Source: Onchocerca lupi
Taxonomy: Eukaryota; Nematoda; Chromadorea; Rhabditida; Onchocercidae
Assembly: GCA_028564675.1 (NCBI GenBank)
Contig: JAOVVO010000131.1
Span: 62,001 to 126,000 of the forward strand
Length of the DNA: 64,000 bases
Reading direction: 5' to 3'
Shown: piece after piece, positions 37,663 to 50,600 of the stretch
Layout: each line of letters starts with the position of its first letter
How positions within the stretch are numbered: position 1 is the first letter of the stretch
The notes under the pieces: model-generated
What the model was told of the DNA's origin: nothing
The model's database searches: none
The model's input: the letters and a program-made list of their open reading frames with translations, nothing else
Made by a program: the position numbers and the translations under genes

Positions 37663-38640
37663 TTTTGCTAGCGAACTTATCAGTTCTAAGACAAATTTTG
37701 AGTTTGTGCAAAGTTAATCGGTAAATTAGTACCTATTTTGCATGAACATTTAAATTACGTTCTTAATTCATGCTCTTTTAGCAATATTCATTTAGAATCA
37801 CCAAAAATTTCAAGCATAAATTTATTTTGTTAACTTGATTTGGCAATATATAATAATTTTAAGACATTATGGATTTCATTTCATACCTCGAAACTCGAAA
37901 GTCATAACTCATATGTATTGCGATAAATGAAGATTTCCTGTTTATTTCTATTCCATTATATGTAAAGATCACCGTCATGAAAAATATGTTGCGTGTCCTT
38001 CTTTTAAAATTATATTTATTCATCATATCATTTATTTCTGACCTCCGCAAGAAAACTTAGAAAATCTAGATGATTGATAAAATTTCGATGATATAATAAT
38101 CTTTTCGGTTGTCTTTTCATTTTTTATTTCGATAATAAATCTGTATAAATGTGGTTTTTCACAGTATTGGGACATTATTTTCATTTGTAAGTACGAACGC
38201 GGTTGAACTTATCTGTGGGTTTTGTTTGCAAATATATTAGGGATAACGCTTGAAATTTATCACATACCGTAATTCTCTTTGACTATCCTGTTGTCAGAAT
38301 AGGAGAAAAATAGATCCTTTCCTGATATATATGTTATTCCGTGGAATATGAATTTTTGATGATCTCGATAAGATTTTTTAAAAATTGTACTGTGTAAGCT
38401 ATGTCTAGGACATTGCACATGCCATAATTAGAATGCTACAAATTTCACTGGTCTGATGATAATATATTCTAATGTTATCTCGCTTATTGAGACTCATTAT
38501 TTCATCTTTCGATATATATCGGCTATTATGAATGTTTTCAAGTACTTGAATTCACAGGAAATATCTCTGGAATGGAAAAAGGAGAAATCCACGGATTATT
38601 CTCAGTTGAAAGACATACACTTATTTATTTACTTCTATAT

Positions 38641-38645
38641 TTCAG
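38641..38645 (+). promoter_or_regulatory. ifet-1: Probable spliced-leader acceptor of ifet-1
   Basis: A TTTCAG-type acceptor (ATATTTCAG) ends at 38645, six bases before the proposed ATG at 38652. An upstream 5'-UTR exon is the alternative. Confidence 0.5.
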
Positions 38646-38651
38646 GTGTTC

Positions 38652-41600
38652 ATGTTGCGTAAGAATTCTGTCAGTAGTTATGAAAAGTGTGGGTGCAGTG
38701 ATGCGCAAAATGACAGTTGTGAAATATATCGATATACTCGTGAAGAGATATTGAATATGAAGGATGTGCCGTTAAGTAGAATACGGCCTCAATATTTGTC
38801 TACTGAATTTGATAAGTTAGTCTTTTTCGTTTCTAAAGTGATTTAAGATTTCTTTTAGACCAGATTTGACATTGAAAGTTCATCGACTTAATCCACATAA
38901 TTTTTTTTTCGTTTAAATGATGTAGATATTTTGCTAGGAATATGTAGGTAATAGACTTATTGCTCATACGAAGTTCGATTTTTCTTACACAAGTTAAGTT
39001 ACAACTGACAAAATTATCTACTAAAGCTGTGAATAGTCTACTAATCAGTTATATAGTTATTAAAGTCAGTGAAGTTAAATCACTTTTTCAAATTACTGTT
39101 ATCAGAATTGCCAGTCAAAGTTAAAAACATTTACTTTAATTTCATTTGTTGAAATCAGTGGATTATGTCAGTCACATGCGAGCGGTTAATCAATTAAAAT
39201 ATGCCATAGTTTTTCGTGTGAAAAATACTTCTTACGTACTAACAGTCATACATTTTCAGCGATGAGGGAAATTTTGAACCGGAAAAATGGCTCGAATATC
39301 GTTGGGTTTGTGAGGGAGTGGAAAATCGTCCGAATACAAATATAAAAAGAAAGGAAAAACTGAAGGTTGAAGCATTGGAAAGCGATACAACTGTTCTTTC
39401 TCCGCAGAGGCGAGGTTTTTCGTCGGGATGTCGTGCTACATCACCGACGAAGAACGGTAACATTTTAATAGTACATAAACTTTATTTGTGGAATTAATAT
39501 TTTCATATAGATTTCTGAGTACTCTGGATGAGAAAATTATTGTCACTAGGGAGATCAAAGTCTCGTTTCTCTGTAGGTCTGTCAGGCATGATTTCGTAGT
39601 AGCAGTGCTTACATTATTATGAAAAATAAATATTCTTTATATACTTATGATAAAAAGAAGATATTGTGTTATCTTTCTATGCTCGTTATAACCTTACGAA
39701 CAACACCACTTTCTTGTTTGGTCCCACATCCCATATCCTTATAAAATCGACCCGTTTTATGCAACATTTTTTTTACCATCCATCGATTTTTATCGTACTT
39801 TGGGACTGCTACTTTTTTAAAACGCTTTTTAAAATTCAAAAGTTTCGTGAATAGAAAAAACGTAATGATACTGATGATTAATGATCATTAGAAGCAGAAA
39901 TGGAAAGACTTGGTGCAACTAAGACCAGTTGGCGAAGTGGTGCTGGTTTTCAGCTGAAGAATTCCGGAACAGAGTACAAGACATCATTTGTAAGTTTTTT
40001 TTCTCTTTACGAGAATTTTTAAATATTTTTTCATCCACCATATAGATGATCTGAATGCAAATTATACGTTTTAATATATCCTCATGAATCTTGTGCTCTT
40101 ATACTTCTGAAACTTTTAATAGATTTGACTCGTGCATCATGGTAAGATAAAAAGTATCCTCTTATCATTTGTTTTAGTGTAAAAAAGCGTTTTGAAGGCT
40201 TTGAATAAGAAAAGATGCTGAATTCCTGTTAAATTTGCACTTAATTATTTCAGTTAGGATAATGAATTTTTATGGTTAAATAACTACAAAATAATTAACT
40301 TTTAGCACAAAAACGTAGGAAACAATGAATCTTCGTTTATAAGGACTCGTCAACAAAATGGTACTTTACCAAGTAGTGCTGGCAATTGGCGTTCGGGCGA
40401 GACATCATTTAAACCAAATTATCAGAAAGAAGGTGGTCAGATCCAGGTAATATAATTTGTATTTTAGTATAGATAGATTTCACTGCTGGTGACTTTTTTT
40501 GAAATGGTTTCCTCTGCTGATGATGTGTAAGATGATGGTTTTGTAAGTTATAAAATCATTTTCTCATTAAATTATAAAATCATTTTCTCATTAGCTAATT
40601 GGTAAATAATTTGCCAGATTTTTTGATTTTGTCAAATGTTTGCGTACAAATTCTTTAGGGTTGAATGCCACAAATGTATTTTCATGTTGATTGTCTAAAA
40701 AATATTTTAGAAAGGCAGGTCTGCAGAAATGACTGCAAATGAAAAAATGCCGGAATGGCTCAATGATGGTCCAACATCAATGCATGATATGATTGAATTG
40801 CGTGGTTTTGATGACGACAATAAAATTAGACGTAAATTTAAATCTGTTATTATGTTCTCTTATAGCGCATGCAAAAATCAATGCGCATGCCTTAGATAAA
40901 ATACGAAAATTTAGTGTTTTTGTGTTTTCGATAAGTCAAGTTTGAAGAAAATGTACATGTTGGAAAATTAGAGACTATTTGATCTTCTTATACATAATAA
41001 TTTTACATTTGCAAGAGGTATTGTCATTTTACAATAAGTGTCAGTTAATGTGCATACGAGATTTGCGTGCAATAATATCTAATGAGTGATATCTTGTCGA
41101 TAGAGAATACCATGCATTGATTTAATTAGGCAATTTTGATGATGTAATTATGAAACAATTACTTTTAGCCAGTAAAATTTCTTTGTTTTCTGTCGGTTTT
41201 TTTCAGCGAATCAGATTAAATTGGTTTTGGGTCAAGTATTTCTCATTTGAATAAGTTTTACAGATGATTTTTCTCAAAGACCGAAGAGCGACTCAATAAG
41301 GATGGTACAACAAAGTGGAATTTCCAGTACGAGTGAATTAAACAAAATTTTGCCAGATAAAACGGATTCGACAGATTGGAGGCCATCTTCCCAAATCGTT
41401 GGTAGCGATTTAGGTTTATCTTCGGTTGATAAATCGACGTCATCCCGCAATCAAAGCAATGATGGCGATATATCAACAAATTTTAATCAGTCTTTTGCAA
41501 TGACTGATAATTCATTAACACCAGTATCTTTGCTGAACAGTAGACTGCCAAATTCTGATGCTGAATTTGCTGCAATTATGGGTATTCTCGGTGATGCTGA

Positions 41601-44600
41601 TTTGAACTCATTGAAAGAGGTAAAAATAGTGAAATTATTTGTAACACTTTATTCAATAGTACTGAAATCAATGCGTTTTTATTGTGGATTTGAGATATAG
41701 TTGCATACTAAGTATATGGTGTTTTATTTGTTTTGAATTAGATTCCCATATTCTCTTATCTTGTCTTGTATGCTTACTATCTTATTGAATCGCTGAATCG
41801 TTTGCGTATTTTCCAGGTCATTAAATTCTGCAGTCATCTCCTTACCAATTTAAATGCCTTTTTTATTTATATAAAGCCAAGTTTCTTCAAATTATTAAAA
41901 AATTATAAAAACTACCTCATACTTTAGCATTAGCACTAATGATTCTTCTTCAGAATGAGCTTAAATCTCCAGCGACAAAAGAACCAACTGGTAGCAGATT
42001 GTCACGCTTCTTTGCTACAACTAAATCTGAGAATTCTGGTAATTATTAGATTAATGGTATAAGAAAATTTCTAAAAATTTACGAGTATGCTTTTTTATTT
42101 TCTTTCCACATATATAAGAATTCTTTCCAGATAATTTATGTGCTAGTAAAAACGAGCTCTCGCAGCAAAGTCATGCTATTCCCTCGTCATCTTCAATTTC
42201 CGATTTATCGCCGGATCCAGCATCGATTTCTGTTCTTAATAAGATATTTTCAAATTCTTGTCAACGACCTTTTCATTCACAATTCCTTCCTGAATCGGTT
42301 TGCTAATTCTCGAAAATTTTTTTTTAAACATGCAGTTTCCTTATAATCCATCAATTATTCATAATTTCACTTTTTAGCATGTTGCACCATCAGTACAAGG
42401 AGTTTTACGAGTTGAAGATTTGGAACGTAATTTCCAGAAGGAATCAATCCCTGAAAATCCATCCACTCTACCTATTAGTATTGATGGTTTTGGAAGCTTT
42501 GGAACTAACGAACAACTTCCATCCAATTCACGGCAATCGTATTTAAACCAGGTTCATTCATATTCTTCATTCTTTGGATTTATTATTGTTGTTTATTGAA
42601 TAAATAGTAGATTAATTGCAAATCTACTCATTATAGTTGAAATTAAAAAAGAATGACTAATTGTATATACGGCTGTTTATGATTTTTATGTTTTCTGATA
42701 ATGATAAAGTGTATGAATTTCAACAGTTTTGCACTAGTTCGCATGATTCTTTGGATGTAATTAGTTATTTAGAAGTTAGGAATTCCACACACTTTTCATT
42801 TTTATTTTCATATTGATTATTTATTGGTATAGAAATATTTGAACTTTTTTTAACAATGGTAGACGATAAAAGGTAATCCCCTTGGCGATCCCCATCAACA
42901 AGCCCATCTCATGAACAAGTTAAATAAGTTCGCACGCTTGCAAAATGGAACGACGGATGACGTTTCACGCATAACGGAAGACAGTTTGACACTTCCATCC
43001 AAAATTTCCTTGGCTCCAACACATCATTTGTCAGGGATTCCGTTGAATTCGCAAACATCATCTCATCCCGCTGTACCTCCACCTTTCTCTGATATGACAT
43101 TTCATGCAGCTTTTCTTCGTTCACAGTATGAGAAAGCAGCTGCTTTACATTCATTAGCTGCTAATCAGCGATCGACACTTGCTTCAAATACCCAAGCAGT
43201 AGATAGTACTGTCTTCAGGTTGGTGATAGTTTTTATCCAAATTATTTTATTAAAAATTTTCTTTCGATGGGTAGATTAAACCTGTATATTTTAGCTTAAT
43301 GTTGATTATGTATGTTCAATAAATTCGCAGTTTCACCATAACTGCGTGTGTTAATATTCGGAATTAATTTGATTCAAAAATCGCAAAAGAAATTTATTTG
43401 ATCCGTCACATTTTATGTTCAATTTCTAGGCAGGCACTGACAAATATAATAGGAAATGGAGCAATGCCACAATCGACGCAAACACGATCAGTAACTGCTG
43501 CTGCTCCAACTTCAGCACGGACTTCTGCAACAGGCCTGCTTCCGAATTCATTTATGCCAACTTCGGTGATGCGTCAAATGACGAAAAACAATAATACACC
43601 AGTGATCATGGAAGAAAAACTTCGTCATTCTAACATGTCAATTTGTTCTACGCAGTACAATGCCATCAAACAAAATCTTGTCCCGGAGCATTTCAACGTA
43701 CCTCATAAACGTTAGTTTCAAGAGTTTTCTTAACTAGATGGAGATTATCAGTGATATTATAGTTATCGAATCATTTGGACATTCTGAACTATGAGGTTCA
43801 AATTTACTTCTTTAATCAAATTTTCGTGATGATTGGAAATTTTTAGACTTTATATTTCGACAGATTTATGCTTACTGAAATTTCAAAAATTGCTTGAAGA
43901 AAATTATTCGAATTTTTGAATTTCAAAAATAAAAAATAAGACATTCATTTATTGATTTTTAGTTTCTGGAGACGCTATGGTTGGTGGTATGGCATCAAAA
44001 AATGCATCCAACTTGATGACAAGACTTGCTCTGCAGCAACAATATGCTCAAGTACTTGCAGCTATGCAGAATGGTTTATCATTGAATAATTGGCAGTCGA
44101 ACGCGCAAATGACAACTTCAATGCGTGCACAAGTGCTAGCAGCTCAGGCGGAACATCAACGACAATATGCACTTGCGATGATGCGTGGTGACTTGAATCA
44201 AGCGCAGGTTATTCGAGCACGATTTCTGTCACAACAAGCGGCAACTTTTGCAGCTTTACCCAATGTTCCGGTTGCTTCTCATCCTCATCATGTTTGTCCT
44301 TTTTTCTTTTTTATTTTGCATTGAAATTTTTCTTCCAATAGCAGATGATAAGCATTTTCACCTCCATTGTTGCGAAGACATTTTATATGCTTACAAAAAT
44401 AAATGAGGTAAAAATTATAGTTACTTCTCAATTTTTCCAGTTATTGATTAACTGATTAGAGATGGAGTGTGATGCGTAAATATCGTTTAAAAAATTCTGT
44501 AATGTTTCAGTTTTCAACCCAGAATGTACGTAGTAACAAAAAAATGAAAAAACTTGAATTTTCAAACAAAAAAAAAAATATGGCTTGAGCATATTTCTTT

Positions 44601-45304
44601 GTCAACAGTTTATTTTTCCCTTCAGGTGGGGGCACCGTTAGTATCTATGCAACCAGTTGTGACGACAACAGCAGTTCCAGTGCCGCAAAACACTCACCCA
44701 CCGTCATCATTAACACAATATAAATATCAGAACCCTCTAGAGAAGCTGCTGCAATCAGCGGGTGTACCAGCGAACAGAGGTTTACAGCCACCAAATAAAG
44801 AACTTTGTCAAGGTATGTATTGATGACAGTTAGTTTGCAACATTTCTTCATATGCCTAGAATATTTTTCAGTTAAAAAGTTGACTATCTAGTAGGTGAAT
44901 AAATAATTAAGATTGCTTTTATGGGGAAGTTATTGCTCAACTATAAGCATCCAACTGCGTCGCAATAGAAAATGCATTGCGTTTAATGAATAGATTGTTT
45001 CCATTTTTTAATTTCCATTCTACGATGAATCTTTTCATGCTTAGATAACCCAGCCAATGAATTAATAAAAATGAAATTTGGCTTCATAAATTCATTAAAT
45101 ATTTGTCATCCTAAGCTCAGTAGATTAATATGAATTATGTTTTGAACAATTGAAAATATCTAACTGACCTACATATATTACGTAGGGTCATCTCCACAAA
45201 CAACAACAGCAACAAGTGATCTTCCTTCCATAGTATCGCTTCTTCCACCAACTGCCAACTGTATTAGTGTCGAAGAGCTCGAGAAACAATTTGCAAGAAA
45301 TTAA
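38652..45304 (+). CDS. ifet-1: eIF4E transporter 4E-T / translational repressor IFET-1
   Basis: 4E-T proteins bind eIF4E and the DDX6 helicase in P bodies and germ granules, and repress mRNAs. Exons: 38652-38815, 39260-39456, 39892-39989, 40306-40446, 40711-40831, 41264-41619, 41954-42038, 42131-42297, 42378-42551, 42863-43218, 43430-43710, 43963-44291, 44626-44812, 45186-45304. All phases agree, giving 924 aa. Near the N-terminus is YTREEILNMKDVPLSRIRP (residues 28-46), the eIF4E-binding site, followed by EPEKWLEYRW. The Cup-homology segment EWLNDGPTSMHDMIELRGFD (215-234) should bind DDX6. GSRLSRFF (372-379) is another family motif. The rest is low-complexity, rich in Gln, Ala, Ser and Asn. 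At the Tyr-X4-Leu-hydrophobic motif Ile stands in place of Leu (YTREEIL). Start choice follows the nearby acceptor. Confidence 0.92.
40548..40593. repeat. Intronic duplication, 22-bp units
   Basis: TTATAAAATCATTTTCTCAT (plus TA) occurs at 40548 and again at 40572, separated by two bases, in an ifet-1 intron. Confidence 0.85.
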
Positions 45305-45480
45305 GCAGGAGAATAGTTCACGTTTCAGAATGTATTTTCTTTTTTTTTAATATTTTAAAGTTTGAGCTCATCACTAATACTTAATTATTTTCTTTGCAAT
45401 AACTTTTTTTTTTTCGATTCACCGTTTCTCGTTTGTCCATAATTGTGTTTATATTTTGAGAGCTGTTAATTGTAAAATTT

Positions 45481-45488
45481 TGTACATA
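45481..45488 (+). promoter_or_regulatory. ifet-1: PUF-protein binding element in the ifet-1 3' UTR
   Basis: TGTACATA fits the PUF consensus UGUANAUA, 177 bases after the stop. Known PUF proteins repress germline mRNAs through such sites. In AT-rich sequence a single copy can arise by chance. Confidence 0.35.
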
Positions 45489-46807
45489 CGTACATTTCAT
45501 ATTTATCTTTATATTTTAGGTGTATTGTCATAATATTCCCGTCACTTCTTCATTTTCTTTGCTCTCTTCTATTATTTGTTTCATTCATTTAATCAATTTT
45601 TTTTTTTTTTTGAGTTTGAGTTTGAGTTTGAACAATTCCTTTGATGTTTTATTCAGAAAAATTATTGATATGTTCGGTGATTTCTGTTTCGTTTCTTTTC
45701 CACTACATTCAGTATATTATATTATAATCACGCCATATCGCGTGCACTATTTAGTTTATTTGCTTTTGTTATAGCTTTTTTTTTTTTTTTTAAATCTATA
45801 TTGCATTTTTAATACTTTGTTATTTGAGTTGAAGAGTTTGTAGGCTGAAATTTCCGTGAATAGATATTAGATATATCTCTTCTTAAAATGTAGTAGATAT
45901 ATTTCCTGTTATTTATATTTCTAAATTTTAAGTTCTATTTTGAAAAATACAAAATCCTAATTACTGGAATAGATTTGTTATCACAAAGATTACATTATAT
46001 CATCTGTAATATTGACAGAATTGGAAACAGACTATTTGGTTTAGCATTTCAAACTCCTTAATTAATTTTGTTTTTGATATCTTATGCTTTTTTTTTAACT
46101 TCCATTTTAGAATAATCACTGAAGTGAATAATATATTTTCAAGCTCTTTTATTTATACAGAAGCAATATAGGCTTTAAATTATCCTTTCGAAAGCGTCAT
46201 TTCATTTTTTCGGTGGTAAATAATTCCATTTTATTCCACTGATAATTCCTGAAAATCTATTTTGTGATAAGGATGTAAGTCATGTGTATAAATTATAATC
46301 ATAGCTGACATGCACATTTTACATGCTTGCTACTTTAGTTGTACTCCTATTTGCACAGCTTTATAAGCATGCAGCCATTTTGTCTTATCCTCAGCTGCGC
46401 CTTTGCGTTTAATCTTCAGAATGATTCGCATTGTATCGTCAGAATCATTGTATGGTTCCCAGTAGTCGTATTGGTAGTAATCGTAATACGTCAATATCAT
46501 TTGTTCCTTCGAAATATCGGGAGGGGAAATTCTCGTACTTCTTAATCTTACTACGGATGCAGATGTGATCCTTTATTGTTTGGGAGATTGCTTCCAGTAT
46601 GCTATGCTACATTTCCATTAAATAAGGAAAGGATATCTTCCCATATCAAGCCATAATCATGCTGTATTGCGTTTTATACCTCTAAGACTAAGTCTTTTCC
46701 TTTTGGTGTTCTGACGAAATATCTAGCAAACAAAAATTTTTTATTTTGCTGTCAACATCTTTTACTGACTTGTTTTGTTTTGTTTTTCATATTGTATATC
46801 ACGTCCA

Positions 46808-46813
46808 AATAAA
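46808..46813 (+). terminator. ifet-1: Candidate ifet-1 polyadenylation signal AATAAA
   Basis: First canonical AATAAA after the ifet-1 stop, implying a 3' UTR of about 1.5 kb. A variant hexamer (ATTAAA near 46617) could serve instead. Confidence 0.35.
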
Positions 46814-47634
46814 TACATTCACTTACTGAAAGTCATTACTTAGACACGTCAGATCTGGATATATTTGAATTATCCGAGGTATGATATATGGGTGTCTTAA
46901 GAAATTTCGAATGTTTCCCTTCTATCAGAATCAGACTTTGTAGACTGGGAGAAACTGTGATGCCAGTATCAAAAATATTTTGTTTAATCTATCATCCAGT
47001 TATGTTATATACAAAATATTGCTTTCTAGATGTTACGACTACTCACTAGTTTTCAGTGAAATAGTCTGGAACACTGCCGGTTATCAAAAGAGTATGTGTC
47101 GTGTATAAGATGCTATATTATAACCATTCAAGTTTTACCCGTTTCAAAATTGCAATATGCACGAAAACATATGAACAGTGTAACAGCATAAATTATTAAT
47201 TTTGGGCAAAAGGCTAGGAAACAAAGCTGATTGAAGCCAATTACTCGAGCTGTTTTACCAGTAACACTCAACCTATGAACAACTGATAAGAATGTTGAAA
47301 AATTGTATAAGAAAACACCTTAAGAACTTCAAATAAACTGAAACAACGACGTGTTGCAGTTAATAAGCAAATGTTTGGACTGAACAAATCACTGCTATTA
47401 ACTTAAAAGTTTCGAATAATTCGTAAATAATATTATGTCGACATTATTAATAATCTCTAAATACTGGGTTACAAACACCGTGGTTATTTTGCAGTTGAAT
47501 GATATGGACCTTTACATAGTCTCACTAACCAGGATATTAAATCTGTTCAAATAGTTTTGCCACAACAGTGTTTTAAAAAGCAAAAAAAAATTGCTATATA
47601 TATATATATATATGAAAATGAAACGGAAACAAAT

Positions 47635-50600
47635 TTAAACGTATTTAAAACATTTCTGATGATTAGTTGGCAGACGTGTCTTGAACAGTACCGAATCTAC
47701 TCGAAGTTGAGTAAAAAGAAGTGGATTATATCCATAAACTTGTATAAAAAATTGAATGCATTCATGTCGTTGTAGATAGTGTGTAGTTCGTTGATAAAGA
47801 CTTTCTTTACAAGCTGGGCAACTGAAAAATACAATGAAAGTTTTTTGGAAGGATTTTCCATTGCTTTTTAATTTATATGCGCAATTTGATTTCTCTTATA
47901 CCTATCGATAACAATTTAACAAATAGATGGATCAAACAGAATAATCTGAAGGGTAATGAATGTCTTTCAGAAAGACCACATAGCGCTTAAGCTAATGTGC
48001 TGTGTAATTGGCTAATGAAGAGCAATATCTAGATTGAACATGCTTAGAGATCCTGATGTTTTAATGTCTTTAATGAATCATATTTAAACATAGCATGTTC
48101 CATAAATCAATCGATTAAAACGTGCGTATATGATATTTCATGAATAGGCTTCATCATTGCATTATTTAATCATCAATTACTATTTAGTTGATAGAAAGAA
48201 TTTTCAACAACTGATTTTGTCCTCTTTTTTTAAGCAGCTCTGTACTTGATATCTTGTATCTCATTTTTCTTTTATTAGATATTTGAGTTCAGTTGCAATG
48301 CGAATTAATAAAAGCAATAACCGCAATGTCCATTTGCTGGTCGTTTTGATGGGTGGCTCACGTGTTATATGAGCAACTAAAAAATTCATTGCCAAATCTT
48401 CACAATTCATGAATTCATCAACTTTCTCCCTTATTACCTGTGGCATACCATATGTATAGGCATATAGATAAGCCTGAAAAGTTGATCAGTTTCTTATAAA
48501 CAAAAAGATGGAAAACGAAGTGGTGCAGACACCTAATATTAAACACTTTAAATGTTATTAGAAGTGTGAAAAACAAATTCCGGGAAAGCCACTTATCGGA
48601 GATCCAGTTTTGCACAAAAACAATCTTCTGCAAATGCGTGAATGCATAATAATTATGATAAAATGCATGTAAATTTCAAACCCTATATTACTTTTGTCAA
48701 TTGATGTGCTGATAATGCTGAGCTTCAACAGGTAGTTGAATCATATCATTTCTATTCAACATACCTTATGAATAAACGCAGCTCCTGTTAATATCATACT
48801 CAACTGACATGTGTGATTGCTGTCATATAAAATTTCATTTCCTTGTTGAGAATGACGTCGAGCTGGAAAACCGACAATTTTCGCCCTTTGTTCACGCCAC
48901 ACTCTAAAAAATAATACTTTAGATGGTGGCGTTTCTGCTCGAAAATATTTTAAAATGTTTTTCTGTACTGAATCTCCGTAGTGATATTCTATAATGCGAA
49001 TTTCAGTTACATCATTTTTCGCCGAATAGCAACAACACGTTAAAACCAGAATAGGATTCGTTCTTGTAAAAATGAATAATAACCCCTATATGATGAAAAT
49101 CTTCCTAAGCAGACATAAATGGTATTGATCTTTGAGAAATATGAAGATCTGCAATATGAAATATGAAGACCTAATGTATTAAAAACCAGTTACATAGTTT
49201 CAAAATTCAAAATTTTCAACATTAAAATTTACTAATGTAATTTTAAATTAAACCTGAAAGCAAAAATAATTTCATGTTGTCTGAGGTCGATATCATCATC
49301 CAGTGACAGCACTGCTTCTGTGTTGATCTTAAAAGACAACTCCTCTCTTCAGAGATCTTTTGTATGTTATAGTATATATCGAATATTATGTAAAAAATTC
49401 AAAATTTTAATGACTTTTCTAAACTTATTACGTCTCAGTGTTACCATCTGGATCTATATTGAAATAATACAGGAGTAAACACTGCTAAAAAGATTCAAGT
49501 TCAAAAAAATTGGAAACTTAAAACATTAAAATAGGATAATGTTTCAATACATCAACTAAAATTAAAATAGGATAATGTTTCAATACATCAACTAAATTTC
49601 TATTTCTTACTTTCACTCATCATAATTATATAACTCAACAAATCTGCGCTTTCTAATATCCCATTTGTTTCAGGTTTCTTTTTTGACATAGTCTTTCATT
49701 TAATGTCTGAAGTAATATTCATCCCTTCCGTTTCAAATGTATTCGTCTCTATAAAATAGAATTTCAAATCGCACTGGTAAAAAAAAAAAAGTATTTTACA
49801 TGTTCATATGGTAAGAAACGATTATTCAGTGAATTCACAGTTGAATTAATGAAAATTACGGGAACATGTAATCGCGGCCAGCTACGTTCAAGCGGTGCCT
49901 CACGTCCATTCCAAATCACCAAAACCTGACAAATTTTTTTAAATGTAATTAAGGATTTCGGTGCATAAATTTATATGAATATATGTCTGAAATTTGGATT
50001 TAGAAGTTCTTAAGGTCATCACTATACATTCTGCTTAATAATATTTAATTAGAAAAATTTTATTCAATTAATATTTTATTCAGTTATTTAAATTCATATG
50101 AATCAGTTTCACTTTTTCATTATTATTTCACTAGTATTTGTGATTGTTGTTGTTGTATTGGTATTGTTTGATGTTGCACAAGCCGAACAAGAAAGATAGT
50201 TTTTTGAAAAAAACCAAAGATTCCATGCAGAAATGAAAGAGCATAAAACTTTTGCGGGTGATAAGGGGAGAGTAAGCCCTGTGCTGTTCTTTAATAGTGT
50301 AACGTCACTTTGCTTGCAACGAACCCCGGAGTTCAACCGATGGCCATCCTAGGCTCAACCATTCATGGTCTCTTGGCCCAAACGCCATCCAGGTTGGATA
50401 TCCGAGTACACCCAGGCTACGGATGGAGCTCTCTCAGCCTCGGGTTCAGGGACTTTCGCTCACAGCCTTTGCTTCATTTGGAATGAATACGGTCACTGAT
50501 CAAACCGGTGCGTCACTGCGAGTGTTACACTTCCCACCACCCATTAAGATCTGTCCCACCTGCACTATACAACGAAAGCCACTTTGTTTGCTGCCTAACT

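Larger units (their letters stand above)
36379..38640. other. Divergent spacer between rps-1 and ifet-1
   Basis: Apart from the 28S fragment and a 36-bp duplication at 37594-37662 no gene is visible. The part from 36964 to about 37450 stays less AT-rich than the flanks and could contain more decayed inserted sequence. Promoters for both genes presumably lie here, but no individual element can be assigned. Confidence 0.5.
45305..47634. other. ifet-1 3' UTR and spacer before the convergent rib-2
   Basis: No coding region is supported. The first part is T-rich with GAGTTT units at about 45612-45632 and a TGTACATA word. The first canonical AATAAA on the plus strand is at 46808. The stretch 46330-46700 is less AT-rich but has no usable frame. 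The minus-strand rib-2 3' UTR occupies the right end, including a (TA)n tract near 47594-47614. Confidence 0.5.
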
